Below, in pieces: positions 1 through 9,023 of a stretch of DNA of 14,073 nucleotides (positions are counted from its first letter, which is position 1; the number at the start of each line of letters is the position of its first letter). Below the pieces are notes generated by a model, which was given only the letters and a program-made list of their open reading frames with translations, was not told where the DNA came from and did not search any database. The position numbers were made by a program, and so were the translations under genes. This DNA comes from Dissophora ornata (Eukaryota > Mortierellomycota > Mortierellomycetes > Mortierellales > Mortierellaceae), in NCBI GenBank assembly GCA_025201705.1, contig MU616834.1, positions 23,632 to 37,704 of the forward strand, given 5' to 3'.

Positions 1-241
1 CATACATCAACAGGCACCACCAGCAGGTAATGTATCCGCTGCTCATTGTAAGCGTTTTAAGCGGAACCATGTCGTTCATCCCACTCATGTGTACCTCTCC
101 CTTACATCGCCCAGACCTTTGGTAGGACGATGTCCCCATACTGGTTATGGTGCTTTTGGTTTTTATTCTTCTGCGAATGTAGACCTGTAAAGGATAATGA
201 AAAGTGTTAGCGGCCTGTCAGTCTAAAAACATTTCTTACAA

Positions 242-643
242 CTAGTCTATAAGCCCTCCTGAGGAAGTTCTACTGGCATCGAGCCTTGATGCAGAAAACT
301 TGTAGGGAATCCCAGAGATGACTTTGGCGTTAATAGTATTTTGTTGAAGGCGGTGGCGGTGAGAAAAAGGAGGGAGCCGCGTGCGATCAGGAGTGAGTAA
401 TTGTGATGATCCCGCTAGAGAAATATTCACTGCTGCGTTGGCATCCTTGGGCTTGATAGTGTGTCCTGCTGTGACAGATGGGCAATCTCGATAGAGACAC
501 TCCACAGCACCGTGGATAACAACATGTCTCTCTGGTTTATTAACGTGACGAAAACAAAGCCAAAATCCTCTGAGGAAATCTACCCCTTCGCAATGAAGGT
601 ATTCACCAACGCTATATAGCCAGTCGCATTCCCATGGGCTAAC
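242..643 (-). pseudogene. Fanzor/TnpB-like nuclease, C-terminal remnant
   Basis: An open frame of 133 codons runs from just after an in-frame TAG (644-646) to the stop at 242-244. It holds a zinc-ribbon-like pattern, CFRH followed about 20 residues later by ECLYRDC, and then KDANAAVNI (422-448). That order resembles the end of TnpB/Fanzor proteins, where a zinc ribbon precedes the RuvC-III motif (R/K)D-x-N-A-A-x-N-I with its catalytic Asp. Upstream in the same frame VGEYLHC could be a decayed RuvC-II motif (usually DEYxTS), but this is weak. About 40 residues past KDANAAVNI the peptide is basic and Ser/Pro-rich. I found no N-terminal domain or RuvC-I motif, no start codon, and stops interrupt the upstream frame, so this is a fragment and not an active nuclease. 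The family call rests on one strong motif plus the Cys spacing. Confidence 0.45.
498..528. repeat. Short direct repeat, copy A (partner at 1181-1210)
   Basis: CACTCCACAGCACCGTGG begins a 31-nt stretch that matches 1181-1210 at 26 positions with one gap. The first 14 bases and the last seven (ACATGTC) are identical. On the minus strand the shared part encodes HGAVEC in both copies, inside the Fanzor-like frame here. Confidence 0.6.
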
Positions 644-1180
644 CTAATGGTCCCACGCAACTATTTCTACCCTTCGTCAGGGTGTTAAAAACTTGAAGAC
701 ATTTTCCACCAAAAACTTATCCTCCCCACCTTCTCCACGGTTCTCAGGCACCTCTTTCCCAGCAGGCTCTGTAGTAACGTACGATCCGCGTCGTGTGGGT
801 CAAGTGTGGGTCCTGGACAGATCCCGACTTCATGGTCCTCCAGACGCCCACCACTGGGACAGTAACCGTTCTCAGAAACATATCCATGGCTATCTCTCCA
901 CTCGCCTCGAGGCCCGGGGTACTTTGCCTTCTTGTGTATTGCTGTGATACCACGCTCCTTCTCACGGTCGACCGTTGTCTTAAATCTTGGCTGCAAGATG
1001 AGCTCAGTCGCTTGTCTCTCCAGGTGGCCGACGAACTTGTGTATCACTTCGCGAGCAATTGCCAGGGTAGTACCAAAGAGGGTCCCACTCCTTGATCAAA
1101 CTGATTGGCGTGATGCTACAGTAGAGGTCGCTAATCGTCCACTTGAGGTTCGTTGCTCGGTCATAGTGTTCTTCGCCGCG

Positions 1181-1210
1181 CACTCCACAGCACCATGGGT
1201 ACTACATGTC
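1181..1210. repeat. Short direct repeat, copy B (partner at 498-528)
   Basis: This is the second copy of the stretch at 498-528. On the minus strand it again reads HGAVEC, but a one-base difference just upstream puts the preceding GHVV in another frame. It sits at the decayed downstream end of the Gypsy integrase fragment. Confidence 0.6.
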
Positions 1211-1843
1211 CGCCGATCATCCACATCTTCCTAAACTCTGTTCTAAACTTGGGTACTCCATCTCTCCGGATTATGATAGGCACATAAAGCGCTGCACATA
1301 AATGGCCTTCGCACTTGCGTTAGTCTTGTCTCAAAAGGCCCACACCTCCATCCGCTTGGTAAAGGAGTCAACGGTGACATGAATTGTTGTTGCTCCACTT
1401 GACATCACTAGTGGATCCTCGATTAAATCAATGAACACGACTTCAGTACTCAGCGGCTGTAGGGTGCAGTTGGTTATTCTTCACGTTAACCCCATACTTT
1501 TGGCACTGCTTACGCGATTTCACCCAATGGTAGACATCACGGCACATCGTGGGCCATCAACCGTGCTTACGGATTGACGCGCTAGATTTGACTCGGCTAC
1601 AAAGTGCCTAACTGCATCGTGAGCCCGAGCCAGGATAGCCTCCACATCTGTCTCCAGGATACACGCCTCCTCCCGGTTGTCTGCATCACGATACACCAAG
1701 CCGCGAGTCCCATCCAGCCTGTACCTGAATACTCGTCTCTTAACTCTCCTTGCTTCAAATACGTCTGTTGTGTCCTCTATGAATGTCACAAGGTAGGTGT
1801 ATACTCCGTAATACCAACAGTTCTCTGCCCACACACTATCCAT
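1195..1843 (-). pseudogene. Ty3/Gypsy-type integrase remnant
   Basis: Read on the minus strand in three frames, this segment follows the order of a Ty3/Gypsy integrase. First comes a pre-integrase stretch with FRYRLDGTRGLVYRDADNRE (1680-1740 region) and a zinc-binding HD-x4-HF pair. After a frameshift near 1540 comes DVYHWVKSRKQCQK, the partner of the usual WVxSCxxCQ, but with Arg in place of the first Cys. After a second frameshift near 1442 comes VVFIDLIEDPLVMSSGATTI, which contains the first catalytic Asp of the RNase H-like core, then VDSFTKRMEVWAF and an in-frame TGA. Near 1255 GVPKFRTEF looks like the second-Asp region with the DNG part lost. Two frameshifts, a stop and lost key residues make it dead. 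I saw no reverse transcriptase, gag or LTRs around it. Confidence 0.7.
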
Positions 1844-1959
1844 GGTGAACGCTCTTCAACTAACCCATTTCGGCATCTCGTCGTCAATATCATCGCTCGC
1901 CTGCTCTGGCCTTCTTGCCACGAATGCCAAAGATCTGATTGATCGGGGCCTCGATACCG

Positions 1960-2880
1960 AGGAGTGACCCCTGTACTCTGTTACTTGGTAGTGTGGGGTC
2001 AAAGAACAAGCTTGGGAAAGCCACGCGACGCGACGCACAAAAATCTAACCTTATTTCTGCAAAAGAGCGCGTCTGGCAGTTTAGGTAACACAGTGTGGCT
2101 GTGGGGCGTTCAGGTCCCCGCCAGCTGCACTTAATTTATTGGATACTGGAGGATTGAGACACCTGAATAAACGGTTGCTAAAGCAGCAAAGAGCCGTGGG
2201 CGAGCCGGCTCTGCTGTAAAGTACGTACGATGCGGACATAAATCTGGCAAGCATGATATTCATAGTAACTAGACTCAAAAAGTACTGGTATCTTAGTCTC
2301 TCCGACAAGTCTTGAGACTGATGGTTTTTCGCTATTCCAGACTAAGCCGCCTGCTTGAACCCCAGATGCGTCAATTGCACTCGATTCACAGTTAACTGGT
2401 TTGGTTACATGTATGCATCAAGTGATAAATTAGAGACTGCGTATGGAAGACATCTTATCATGGCCTTGAATTTTGTCCGTGTTTTCTTATGTTTTTATTT
2501 GCATAGGTCACATCTGGCAGCGCCCACTGCAAATACTTGCGCTATTGTGCTTTTCAATCCGATCAAAATTGTTAGCCGGACCTCATTGGTCACCTGACTA
2601 CAAATTGATCGGACCTCGCAAAAATTTAATCGGGTCTGGTTTGGTTTGCTACTTAATATTTCGGATCATTTGAAAAGCGCCAAAATATCGAGGATCAAAA
2701 AAGATCGGAAGCGACCACTCCGGAGCCACCAGCAACATATTTTGTTGTGCGTTCGGCGGCCGTTTTACGAGACAAAGTCTGGTCAATTTGATCGAGGTCA
2801 CCATATTTCAGACCCATTAGTTAAATTTTAGAACCAAGTTATCAAAATTTTATCCCTTGGGTCTTTTGGCCTCGGTGAGC
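1960..2880. other. Gene-free degenerate AT-rich spacer
   Basis: About 900 bases between the Gypsy remnant and the PI31 poly(A) region hold no frame that I recognise. Frames of 60-80 codons occur (for example 2081-2308 minus and 2355-2597 plus) but show no motif or plausible codon pattern. Around 2560-2830 the words GGACCTC, GAGGTC and AAATTTAATC/AAATTTTATC recur in both orientations, which may be the trace of an old small repeat element. Confidence 0.5.
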
Positions 2881-2883
2881 AAA

Positions 2884-2889
2884 TTTATT
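2884..2889 (-). terminator. Poly(A) signal of PI31 gene
   Basis: On the minus strand this is AATAAA, about 37 bases after the PI31 stop codon, at the usual distance for a 3' end signal. Confidence 0.6.
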
Positions 2890-2925
2890 TGAAAGGCACA
2901 ATATATACAAAATTGGTCGCCGACG

Positions 2926-4558
2926 TTACATGAACATGTCCATGTATCCTGGTGGAGGCGCCTCATCATTGTCCGGCTCACCAGAGAATCTATTTAGAAA
3001 TAGGTAAATACATGTTAGCATGACTCCTTATTCTTATGCGCGAACATAGTAGAAAGAACTAGCCAACAAAAATATCTTACGGAACTCCACTCCCCGCGCC
3101 ACGTTGTCCCGGTGTAGGTCCTCGACGAAGGTCCCCGTGAGCAGTACCAGCACCAGGCGCATTCCCTCCTACAGGACCAAAAGGTCCAATTGGGTCAAAT
3201 CTTGCTCCCGGAGGTACAGATCCTCTCGGCAATGGCTGTGGCCCACCATAAATTCCGCTTCCACCACCAACTCCTCCTGGAGACGGTCTTCTGAACATCG
3301 GATGGTTGGGTCCAACATACATGCCGCCCCCAGTGCTTCCTCCAATACCACCACCAAAACCTCCCATACCTCCAATACCCCCAATACCTCCTCCGATTCG
3401 ACCTCCAAATGGATCCAGATCACTTCGTCCAATCTCAAACGGACTACGGCCACCGATTCCTCCCATTCCCGAATAGTCATCAGCCGAGAATGGGTCATCG
3501 AAGATCGGTGGTCGAGGAATAAACCCTGGTCGACCCGGATGAGGGATACCTCCGATGCCGGGGAATCCAGAGGGGTCATCTGGGTAATATCCTGGTCCAG
3601 GTCTTCCACGTCCACTACCGCTACCTGCTCCAGAGGTCGATTCACCTCCAGTTGTTGCCGTTGAGCTGCTGGCCGGAATTCTCTCTTCCTGATAACCTGG
3701 CTTGGAAAGACCAGGGATGAGTTGCTGCACAATCTTCATCTTGAATTGTCCAATGAGATCGTTGATCCTCGACCGTGAAATGAAGGCGTTCCAAAGCGGG
3801 TCCCTATCCAGGTCTGTTGCAGTTGTGAGCGGGAAATATGAAAGCGAGGTGAAGTCCTTGACCTCGAGTTCCAATGAGCAAATTTTGCTTGTCTATCAAG
3901 GAAAATTGTCAGGACATAACCTTTTGCTGAGATGAGCCGGCAATGCGATATAAGCAGTCAAAAACAAGTTACCTCGATGGTTGTGCCATGGATGACGCAC
4001 TTTCCAGCCATACGCATGCATTTGATCAAGTAGGTGAGCTGAGAGTGCGAGTGTGTGTATCTGAAAGAGTAGCTCTCTTTCGACGCGTTCCATCGCTCTG
4101 GCAAAACATTCGCCTTTTTGATATCTATCAAGTAAAGATGAAGAACAAACCCCAGGCAAATTAGTATTAGCGCAGCTTCTTAGAAAAGCGCATCAATGGG
4201 TTCGTGATTGCAGTGTCCAAGCAAAAAAAGTACCTTCAATATTCAGTCGCTCAGCCTCGAGCGAGTCGTCTTCGCCCAATCCGACAAGCCGGAACCCGAC
4301 GGATGTCATCATGGCATGGGACAACGCTGCCAGCCCTTCATACGGTGTGCTGAGGATCGTCGTAGGGAGTGTTGGCGTGGTTGCTGAAGGCCCAGATGTT
4401 GATGTAGACTCTCCCTTTGTTTGAGCTTCGCCAGTTGTGGTGGTGGTTGTGCGGCTGCTGGAGAGAAGCTGCTGCAGCAACTCCAGGACGCTGTCGCAGT
4501 CGAGAACGTTATCTGTAATGGAGCCTGTACTTGAGGTGGGCTGCTGTAGATTCGACAT
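2926..4558 (-). CDS. Proteasome inhibitor/regulator PI31 (PSMF1-like)
   Basis: This is a four-exon gene: 4558-4234, 4124-3973, 3892-3081 and 2989-2926, joined in phase through GTACTT, GTAACT and GTAAGA donors and TAG acceptors, giving 450 aa. PI31 binds the 20S proteasome and modulates its assembly and activity. Residues about 65-240 form the N-terminal FP-type domain, with TPYEGLAALSHAMMTSVGFR, then LPERWNASKESYSFRY just after the first junction and the start of exon 3. A Gly/Pro-rich tail follows, carrying the family signatures GGMYVGPNHPMF and GSVPPGARFDPIGPFGPVG. The last exon supplies PDNDEAPPPGYMDMFM, which matches the PI31 C-terminal end. The intron-1 junction was chosen because it alone gives NIEDIKKANVLPERW in frame. 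ATG at 4556-4558 has G at -3. The gene is divergent from the WD40 gene. Confidence 0.93.
3330..3460 (-). repeat. Gly-rich low-complexity tract in PI31 tail
   Basis: Within exon 3 the coding strand repeats GGIGG, GGMGG and GGFGG units several times, so the DNA is a degenerate short repeat (plus-strand words such as CCTCCAATACC recur). It lies between the FP domain and the conserved PPGARFDP motif. Confidence 0.7.
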
Positions 4559-4623
4559 GGCGAGGCGATGTTCGTTTGATTAGAGAAGAGGAATGATGAT
4601 TATTGATGGGAACAGTACGAGAG

Positions 4624-4629
4624 ACGCGT
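4624..4629. promoter_or_regulatory. ACGCGT (MCB-like) hexamer
   Basis: ACGCGT is the core bound by MBF-type G1/S regulators in yeasts. It lies 66 bases upstream of the PI31 start. A single hexamer can occur by chance. Confidence 0.3.
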
Positions 4630-4639
4630 AATATAATAT

Positions 4640-4648
4640 GGCGGCAAA
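4640..4648 (+). promoter_or_regulatory. PACE-like proteasome-gene element
   Basis: GGCGGCAAA differs at one base from the yeast PACE consensus GGTGGCAAA, which Rpn4 binds in promoters of proteasome genes. It lies about 82 bases upstream of the start codon of PI31, itself a proteasome regulator. The link is inference; PACE/Rpn4 control is established for ascomycete yeasts and not for this host. Confidence 0.35.
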
Positions 4649-4876
4649 ACGAGTAGAACGCGCAAGTGCTTGGAGGATAGCGGTCACGAAGGAGCTGCAC
4701 CGACATTTCACATCCATGCGAGTGGGCGGTGCTTTGCCAACACAAGAAATTATCCCTACGCCCCGGCACTTGGTCTGAGAGTGCGTCGTGACTGCCGTAC
4801 CTTGATCTGTTCAAGATGCAGCTTGTTCCCTCCACGGTCTCATTCAACCCATGGAAACAACCCGCGGCACGAAAGC

Positions 4877-7800
4877 ATGACCAGCAGGAGCGACAACATA
4901 ACAACGATCCTTGCGAGGAATGTCCACAAGAGGTGCGCGCCTATTACTCCCTAGGTGCCTTCGTATTATGCCTACACCTTTCTCTTGGGCCATATCAAAC
5001 AAGGAGGAGGGAGAACGCCAGATCTGCAATTGCTCTCCAGATAACCGCCACTAATCAACAATAACCTGCTACTTCCGTAGTGTCACAGCCAAGGAGCTCG
5101 CTACATTCCTTGGACTCAGCTCTGATGTCAGCGTTACGTCGTTCGGCGACACGACGACTTCAGAGATGTCTACTGTGACTTTCCAAATCAACGTGAGCTC
5201 TTTAGATGAGGCCATGGCGATATTCAAGTAAGGAAACAGAGAACCCAGAGGATTACTGAATATGCCTAGGAGAATGGATCCGGACCGTGAACTCTTAATA
5301 CTCAACAATCTTTCTATTGCTTCCCCGCAGGAAACACAACTTCACGGAGCTCAAACAACACTTTGTCAGCCTCGAGTTCTTCCCAGCGCAGATCTACAAT
5401 ACAATTCCGGAAATTCAGATTGAGCTGCCTAGCTTTGTCAGACCAGAGGTAAACCGCATACCTACCCGGATTCTTTCAGCTGATTTAGTTCTGAGGATTC
5501 TTGCCGATCTAAGATCATCAGGCTCCGACTTGAGAGGTATCAGGCCCTAACCCTACTTACTGCCTTATTTTTTTTGTGCAAAGAAAATCTACAAACGATT
5601 TTCGCGCTTCGGAGCTGTTATTTCAGGTATAGAGCAATCCTCCACGCCCGTTCGTTTTAATAAACTGTATATTGGAAGGGGTCTCGTTACAACTAATTTT
5701 TGTCCGCTTCGCATTTACAGTAATACAGCGCCGTGGAGAGCGGTCGGGTATAAATTATTCCATGATATCTTATACCACAAAAGAAAGCGCGAAGCAAGCG
5801 CAATTCACCGTGATTAAAGAGTTTGGCAGAAAGAAAAAGGTGTGGATCTTGTTCGATTGTGGATTAGGTTCTCGTTAAACTGCTGGAACATCAGAAGTAA
5901 CCACCTTTTTTTTTTTTTTTTTTTTTTCCATTTTTTTTTTTTTTTTTTTCTCTTCTAGGACAGTCAACTCCGCATCAATGGACATTTCCCAAGATTTGTA
6001 AACCTCAAGAATTGTTCCCTGAATGCGCCGGATTTCTGGACTCCTCCCAAGGTCCCCGAAAAAGCCAAAGGAAACCTGATCGACGTACCGATGAATGTTA
6101 CAGACGCCAAACGCTCGATTACTCAGGTGGCACATGTTGTTCCGGTAAGCAGTACTACATTCTTGTATACTTTGTGAATTGAAGCGTGATATATCGTTAG
6201 CTCACCCTCCTTTACGTTTTCAAAAACGGCGAACCTCTGTAGAGGACTCAGGGTAACAATCTCAACAGTAGTCTCAACAATCATCACAGGAACAATGGCA
6301 ACCCCAGCGCTCAACCGAGGAAAACATTGTCAATTTCTGAACAACAGAGAAGTGTACATTTTTCAAAATCAATCGTCCGTTTACCGCACACCCTTCATCC
6401 GGGAGAGATCAGGAGCAAGTCTCTTCCTTCGTACTTGTATAGGACAGGCGAAAGAACCGAGGGATTTGAAAGTAATCGTTCGGAATGGTGCGACACTGCA
6501 TTTCTGTGTTACGAGACATTATACAGCCTGTCGTCAAAGTCCCCGCAGGGTCTAGTCTCCATTTCAACGTTAGCCTGGGGCTCGCAATTAGATATCTCTA
6601 CATTCAGGCTACATTATGGTAATATAGGAAGCCTGCCATATTTGAATTTGTAGATCATTTGCGCAGGACTCACACCACGATATATGAACGCTTTGCTCAA
6701 TAGGATCGACTTTTACGCCGTTGGGATCACGAAGGGCATACCCTGTGGCGTCGTGTCTAACAGTGGAAATGCGGCAATATGGAGACAAAGACTCGGCTGC
6801 CGAAGTTCTCAGCATTCGTAACAACGGCCACTTGACCGAGTCATTTGACGTAAAGACCTATGTAAATTCGGCTGTCGGATAAAATGCTATGAGTACGAGA
6901 GAATAATATCTGGGCGACTTTTGATATTTTGTTACTATAGACACTTGCAGAGGGCATGAATGTCACTGGTCGCGGTAATATCATGGCTATGAAGTAAGCA
7001 ATTATTCAACGCTGTTACACATCTTTTCGTGGTAATGGCAGAGATTTCATTTTGACTAAAAACACCACGCCTATGTGTGCTCTATTCGTAGATGTTTAGA
7101 GTCTGGACACCTTGTGACATCCTCGACGACAGTGAACGGTGGAAGTACCCTGCATGTGTGGGATATGAGAGATAACTTGGAGCAGGCCAAGATCCCAGTT
7201 GCGTTGTAAGTATTCGTCAGTTTGCAGGGTCTTGAAATGGACTGTAGGCGACACTTGATTTAACGATGCTCTGGTGCATAATAGAATCAATTCTGAACCG
7301 TGGCCCAAGGTCTGGTTCGACGCACGGGGCATGGATGTCTGCAGTGTTGGTAAGAATACTCGTTTGTTTGACTAGAAAAGCCAACGTCTCTCGACGATAC
7401 ATATGTGTATGGCTCTAGAATTATTTTTTTTTTTTTTTTTTTTGCTTACAGATCACAACGGAACTATCAGCAGCTACGATTTGTACAAGACTGTATCATC
7501 TAACAGCCACACTTCCACAAGTAAGCTTAGGTGGCTGCAAGCTTGCAGCTGAAGTTTTCCGTTGGAGGTTGAGCATTTCTATTAACACTGGTTTCGTGCC
7601 TATCTTTCCTTGAATAGCTAGCGTGGATCGCTCGGCGGTGACAGATATTGATACTGAGTACCGGTTTTACTCGACTGGTATTTCTATCAATGGGTTCGAT
7701 TCGACAGTCCTAGTGGGATCGAGCGAACATGCTCAGATTGCGCACTGGGATCCACGGTCGCCATCTCTGGCTGCTAGAACGACCACTGCTTGTCGGGTCA

Positions 7801-8602
7801 AAGATGCGACTAGCGTTCAGCGCAGGTTCTTTGATCCTGTTTATGATATCGAGTGGAACCCTAATAATTCAAATGAGTTTATGTCGGTCCACAGTAGTAC
7901 TATCCGTGTGTGGGATGTTCGAAAGATGGATCATGATGTATGTTGCAATATTGCAGCATGCTGCTGGCAATACAGTTCTTTGTTTGCCAATCGTGGTATT
8001 TTTTTTTTGGGGTGATGGCATGTTATACTAACCGTCGGGGTTTCTTGAAAAAAAAAAAATCAATAGGCATACGCGACCTTCCACCACATGGGCATGCCAA
8101 TCCGCAAGGCGCGGTGGTCCCCACATCACTCGGACTGCGTCGCCGGTCTGACAATGGATGGTGTGGTAAAGATCTGGAAGGTCAAGAAATTTGACGGTCC
8201 TGTTAACGTAACAACCCCGCAACAGCATCCGGACGAATTATTTCTTCATCGCGCTCAAGAGTATGTATTTGCTATGAAAAAGAATAAGAAAAGGAAACCA
8301 AAAAAAAAAAAAAAATGTATACTAACTCAACCCAACCTTCTCTGCGTAGCCGGACGGTGTCGGACTTTGCATGGAATCCATACGTCGAGGATGTGATCTC
8401 GACTGTGTGTCCAGGCACCGAAGAAAATCCAGGCTGCATCCAAGGTAAGCTTGCGTACTGTGTACTGAGATGCGTATAGCTTGATTATATTGGGAAGGCT
8501 TGAGGGCAATTTTTGTCTAACACTGAGGGGGATCCTTTTGCATCCGCTCTAGTATGGCGACCGAGGAATCTGCACGACAGCGACGAGAATGGCGAACCAT
8601 AA
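4877..8602 (+). CDS. WD40-repeat protein (RBBP4/MSI1-like) with RRM-like N-terminal region
   Basis: Proposed exons: 4877-4932, 5081-5227, 5331-5448, 5514-5536, 5627-5649, 5721-5839, 5959-6144, 6201-6238, 6290-6618, 6704-6861, 6941-6993, 7092-7205, 7285-7349, 7452-7520, 7618-7937, 8067-8260, 8350-8444, 8553-8602. All join in phase and give 718 aa. Residues about 350-715 form a seven-bladed WD40 propeller with blade ends LHVWDMR, SSYDLYK, IAHWDPR, IRVWDVRK, VKIWKVKK and IQVWRP. The spacing DELFLHRA..VSDFAWNPYVEDVIS resembles the last blade of RBBP4/MSI1 histone chaperones. The N-terminus (ILARNVHKSVTAKELATFL) and residues 108-165 look like two RRM folds. Exons from 6704 on are secure. The two 23-nt exons, donors GTGCGC, GTTCGT and GTGTGG, and the 51-nt intron at 6239-6289, which removes an in-frame TAG, are weak, so two genes or a damaged 5' half remain possible. 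Confidence 0.6.
5906..5949 (+). repeat. Interrupted poly-T (T22-CCA-T19) in intron
   Basis: Two long T runs separated by CCA end nine bases before the 3' splice site (TCTTCTAG, 5951-5958) of the intron preceding exon 7 of the WD40 gene. They act as an extreme polypyrimidine tract or are slippage products. Confidence 0.85.
7424..7443 (+). repeat. Poly-T (T20) in intron of WD40 gene
   Basis: A run of 20 T stands just before the acceptor GCTTACAG at 7444-7451, in the polypyrimidine-tract position. Confidence 0.85.
8300..8315 (+). repeat. Poly-A (A16) in intron of WD40 gene
   Basis: A run of 16 A lies inside the intron 8261-8349, in the opposite base sense to a pyrimidine tract. The previous intron also has an A12 run (8048-8059), ending seven bases before its TAG. 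Confidence 0.85.
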
Positions 8603-9023
8603 TTGACCGATGGCAGCAGCGACGACAACAGTGGATCGACGACCTTATATTTTCAGGACATCTTCATGTATTAATGTATTACAACACCCTATTTCACCCT
8701 ACTATTTCACGCTCCCATGTCGTCGCCCTGTACACAGAATAAAGAAACCCCGTTCTCTCAATGCCAGGCAGCATCATTCCACGACATTTTCTCAACCTGC
8801 TTCCCTTTTCAACTAGCCCATGTCCTTTCTCCACTCCAGTCTTCAAAGTTCTCATTTGAGTATTTGCTACTGCTCGTCAGGGCTTCGCTTTTATCTTGAC
8901 GGCGAATTGTGGGCAACACACTTTGGGCGCCATTCATTTTCAGGGCTATTCACAATGATTGCGCACATGTATTTGATTTGAAGACTGGATATAGTGCTTA
9001 AAAAAAAAGGAATCTATGCGAGT
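8603..9023. other. Convergent 3'-3' spacer, WD40 gene / zuotin
   Basis: These 421 bases lie between two gene ends that face each other. They should hold both 3' UTRs. AATAAA at 8738-8743 serves the plus-strand gene; I saw no AATAAA for zuotin on the minus strand. No further coding frame is supported. Confidence 0.6.
8738..8743 (+). terminator. Poly(A) signal of WD40 gene
   Basis: AATAAA lies 136 bases after the TAA at 8600-8602, in a pyrimidine-rich 3' region. Confidence 0.55.

Larger units (their letters stand above)
4559..4876. promoter_or_regulatory. Divergent promoter region, PI31 / WD40 gene
   Basis: These 318 bases separate two genes that start away from each other. They hold an ACGCGT hexamer (MCB-type, 4624-4629) and GGCGGCAAA (4640-4648, PACE-like). 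An open frame runs through 4670-4876 in the frame of the WD40 gene, but it has no upstream ATG, so I treat it as leader. Confidence 0.6.

Noticed and set aside
2..190. Open plus-strand frame of 62 codons running in from the left edge, ending TGYGAFGFYSSANVDL
   Set aside because: It could be the tail of a gene to the left, but it is short, has no motif, and a minus-strand frame is open over the same bases. It is not distinguishable from chance.
2081..2308. 75-codon minus-strand frame in the spacer
   Set aside because: No motif, no splice partners, and composition like the surrounding degenerate DNA.
3104..3732. Open frames of 186 (plus) and 187 (minus) codons over PI31 exon 3
   Set aside because: Shadows of the Gly/Pro-rich repeat coding; only the PI31 frame has family motifs and in-phase splice junctions.
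4670..4876. Upstream extension of the WD40 gene frame
   Set aside because: The open frame begins at TTG and has no ATG before 4877. Its sequence is Cys/Arg/His-rich without motif and lies in the divergent promoter.
6123..6314. Minus-strand frame with a protein-like stretch (VAIVPVMIVETTVEIVTLSP)
   Set aside because: No in-phase neighbours or start are found on the minus strand, and it overlaps plus-strand exons that do join in phase.
7687..7700. GGTTCGATTCG, similar to a tRNA B-box
   Set aside because: It lies inside a WD40 coding exon with no A-box or cloverleaf around it.
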